Below, one piece after another: positions 63,979-64,000 of a DNA stretch of 64,000 nucleotides. The stretch lies in the NCBI GenBank assembly GCA_902729315.2, contig LR746270.1, positions 7,821,221 through 7,885,220 of the forward strand. The letters are read 5' to 3'. The notes under the pieces were generated by a model that worked only from the letters and a program-made list of their open reading frames with translations, did not search any database and was not told the DNA's origin. The translations under genes were made by a program, and so were the position numbers. How positions within the stretch are numbered: position 1 is the first letter of the stretch; each line of letters opens with the position of its first letter. This DNA is from Spirodela intermedia (lineage: Eukaryota > Streptophyta > Magnoliopsida > Alismatales > Araceae).

Positions 63979-64000
63979 GGGCTTAGAGTGCTACAGTTCA

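Larger units (their letters stand above)
62146..64000. promoter_or_regulatory. PDK upstream region rich in microsatellites
   Basis: Next to the PDK start (62146-62380) is a GC-rich segment with (CCA)n(CCG)n repeats at about 62271-62312, the likely 5' leader. Further upstream are a GA block (62646-62701), a long CT block (62946-63057), GGGCCTAACGGGCC near 63100, a CACGTG G-box core at 63268-63273 and more CT/CA repeats. GGGCC-type elements recur near 63785-63825. No coding region is supported to the end of the window. Confidence 0.45.

Overview
The window is nuclear DNA of a flowering plant. It carries seven intron-containing or long single-exon eukaryotic genes with GT-AG introns, AT-rich intergenic DNA and many (CT/GA)n microsatellites. 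The GC-rich 5' exons (phytochrome, CRSH, PDK) beside AT-rich introns would fit a monocot or an early-diverging angiosperm, but this is inference. No bacterial, viral or CRISPR system is present. All seven gene models were built by hand; every exon set joins in frame and gives a protein of normal family length.

Layout: 1-4.8 kb, AT-rich DNA with no supported gene. 5.88-12.43 kb (+), phytochrome B (4 exons, 1165 aa) behind a CT-repeat leader. 13.61-25.36 kb (+), PAS-domain Raf-like kinase (13 exons, 779 aa). 27.28-30.08 kb (+), chloroplast calcium-activated RelA/SpoT homologue CRSH (4 exons, 601 aa), preceded by a ~720 bp minisatellite. 32.29-50.22 kb (-), the spliceosomal WD40 protein SMU1 (16 exons, 512 aa) with large introns that hold a solo LTR, a possible Copia remnant and a decayed antisense reading frame. 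52.77-54.47 kb (-), SpoU/TrmH-type RNA 2'-O-methyltransferase (single exon, 567 aa). 56.03-57.42 kb (+), ribosome-biogenesis protein RLP24 (4 exons, 167 aa). 58.73-62.15 kb (-), pyruvate dehydrogenase kinase (6 exons, 368 aa). 62.4-64 kb, upstream DNA with long microsatellites.

The genes do not form a pathway: light sensing, MAP3K-like signalling, plastid ppGpp synthesis, splicing, RNA methylation, 60S assembly and mitochondrial PDH control are neighbours by position only. What stands out is non-coding: small, diverged tandem duplications recur inside introns, leaders and promoters (PHYB leader, introns 2 and 3 and 3' flank; CRSH promoter; PDK intron 2). PHYB also ends in an unusual Gly/Ser-rich tail, and PDK has a Tyr-to-Cys change in its glycine-rich ATP-lid motif. 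I found no convincing novel multi-gene system.
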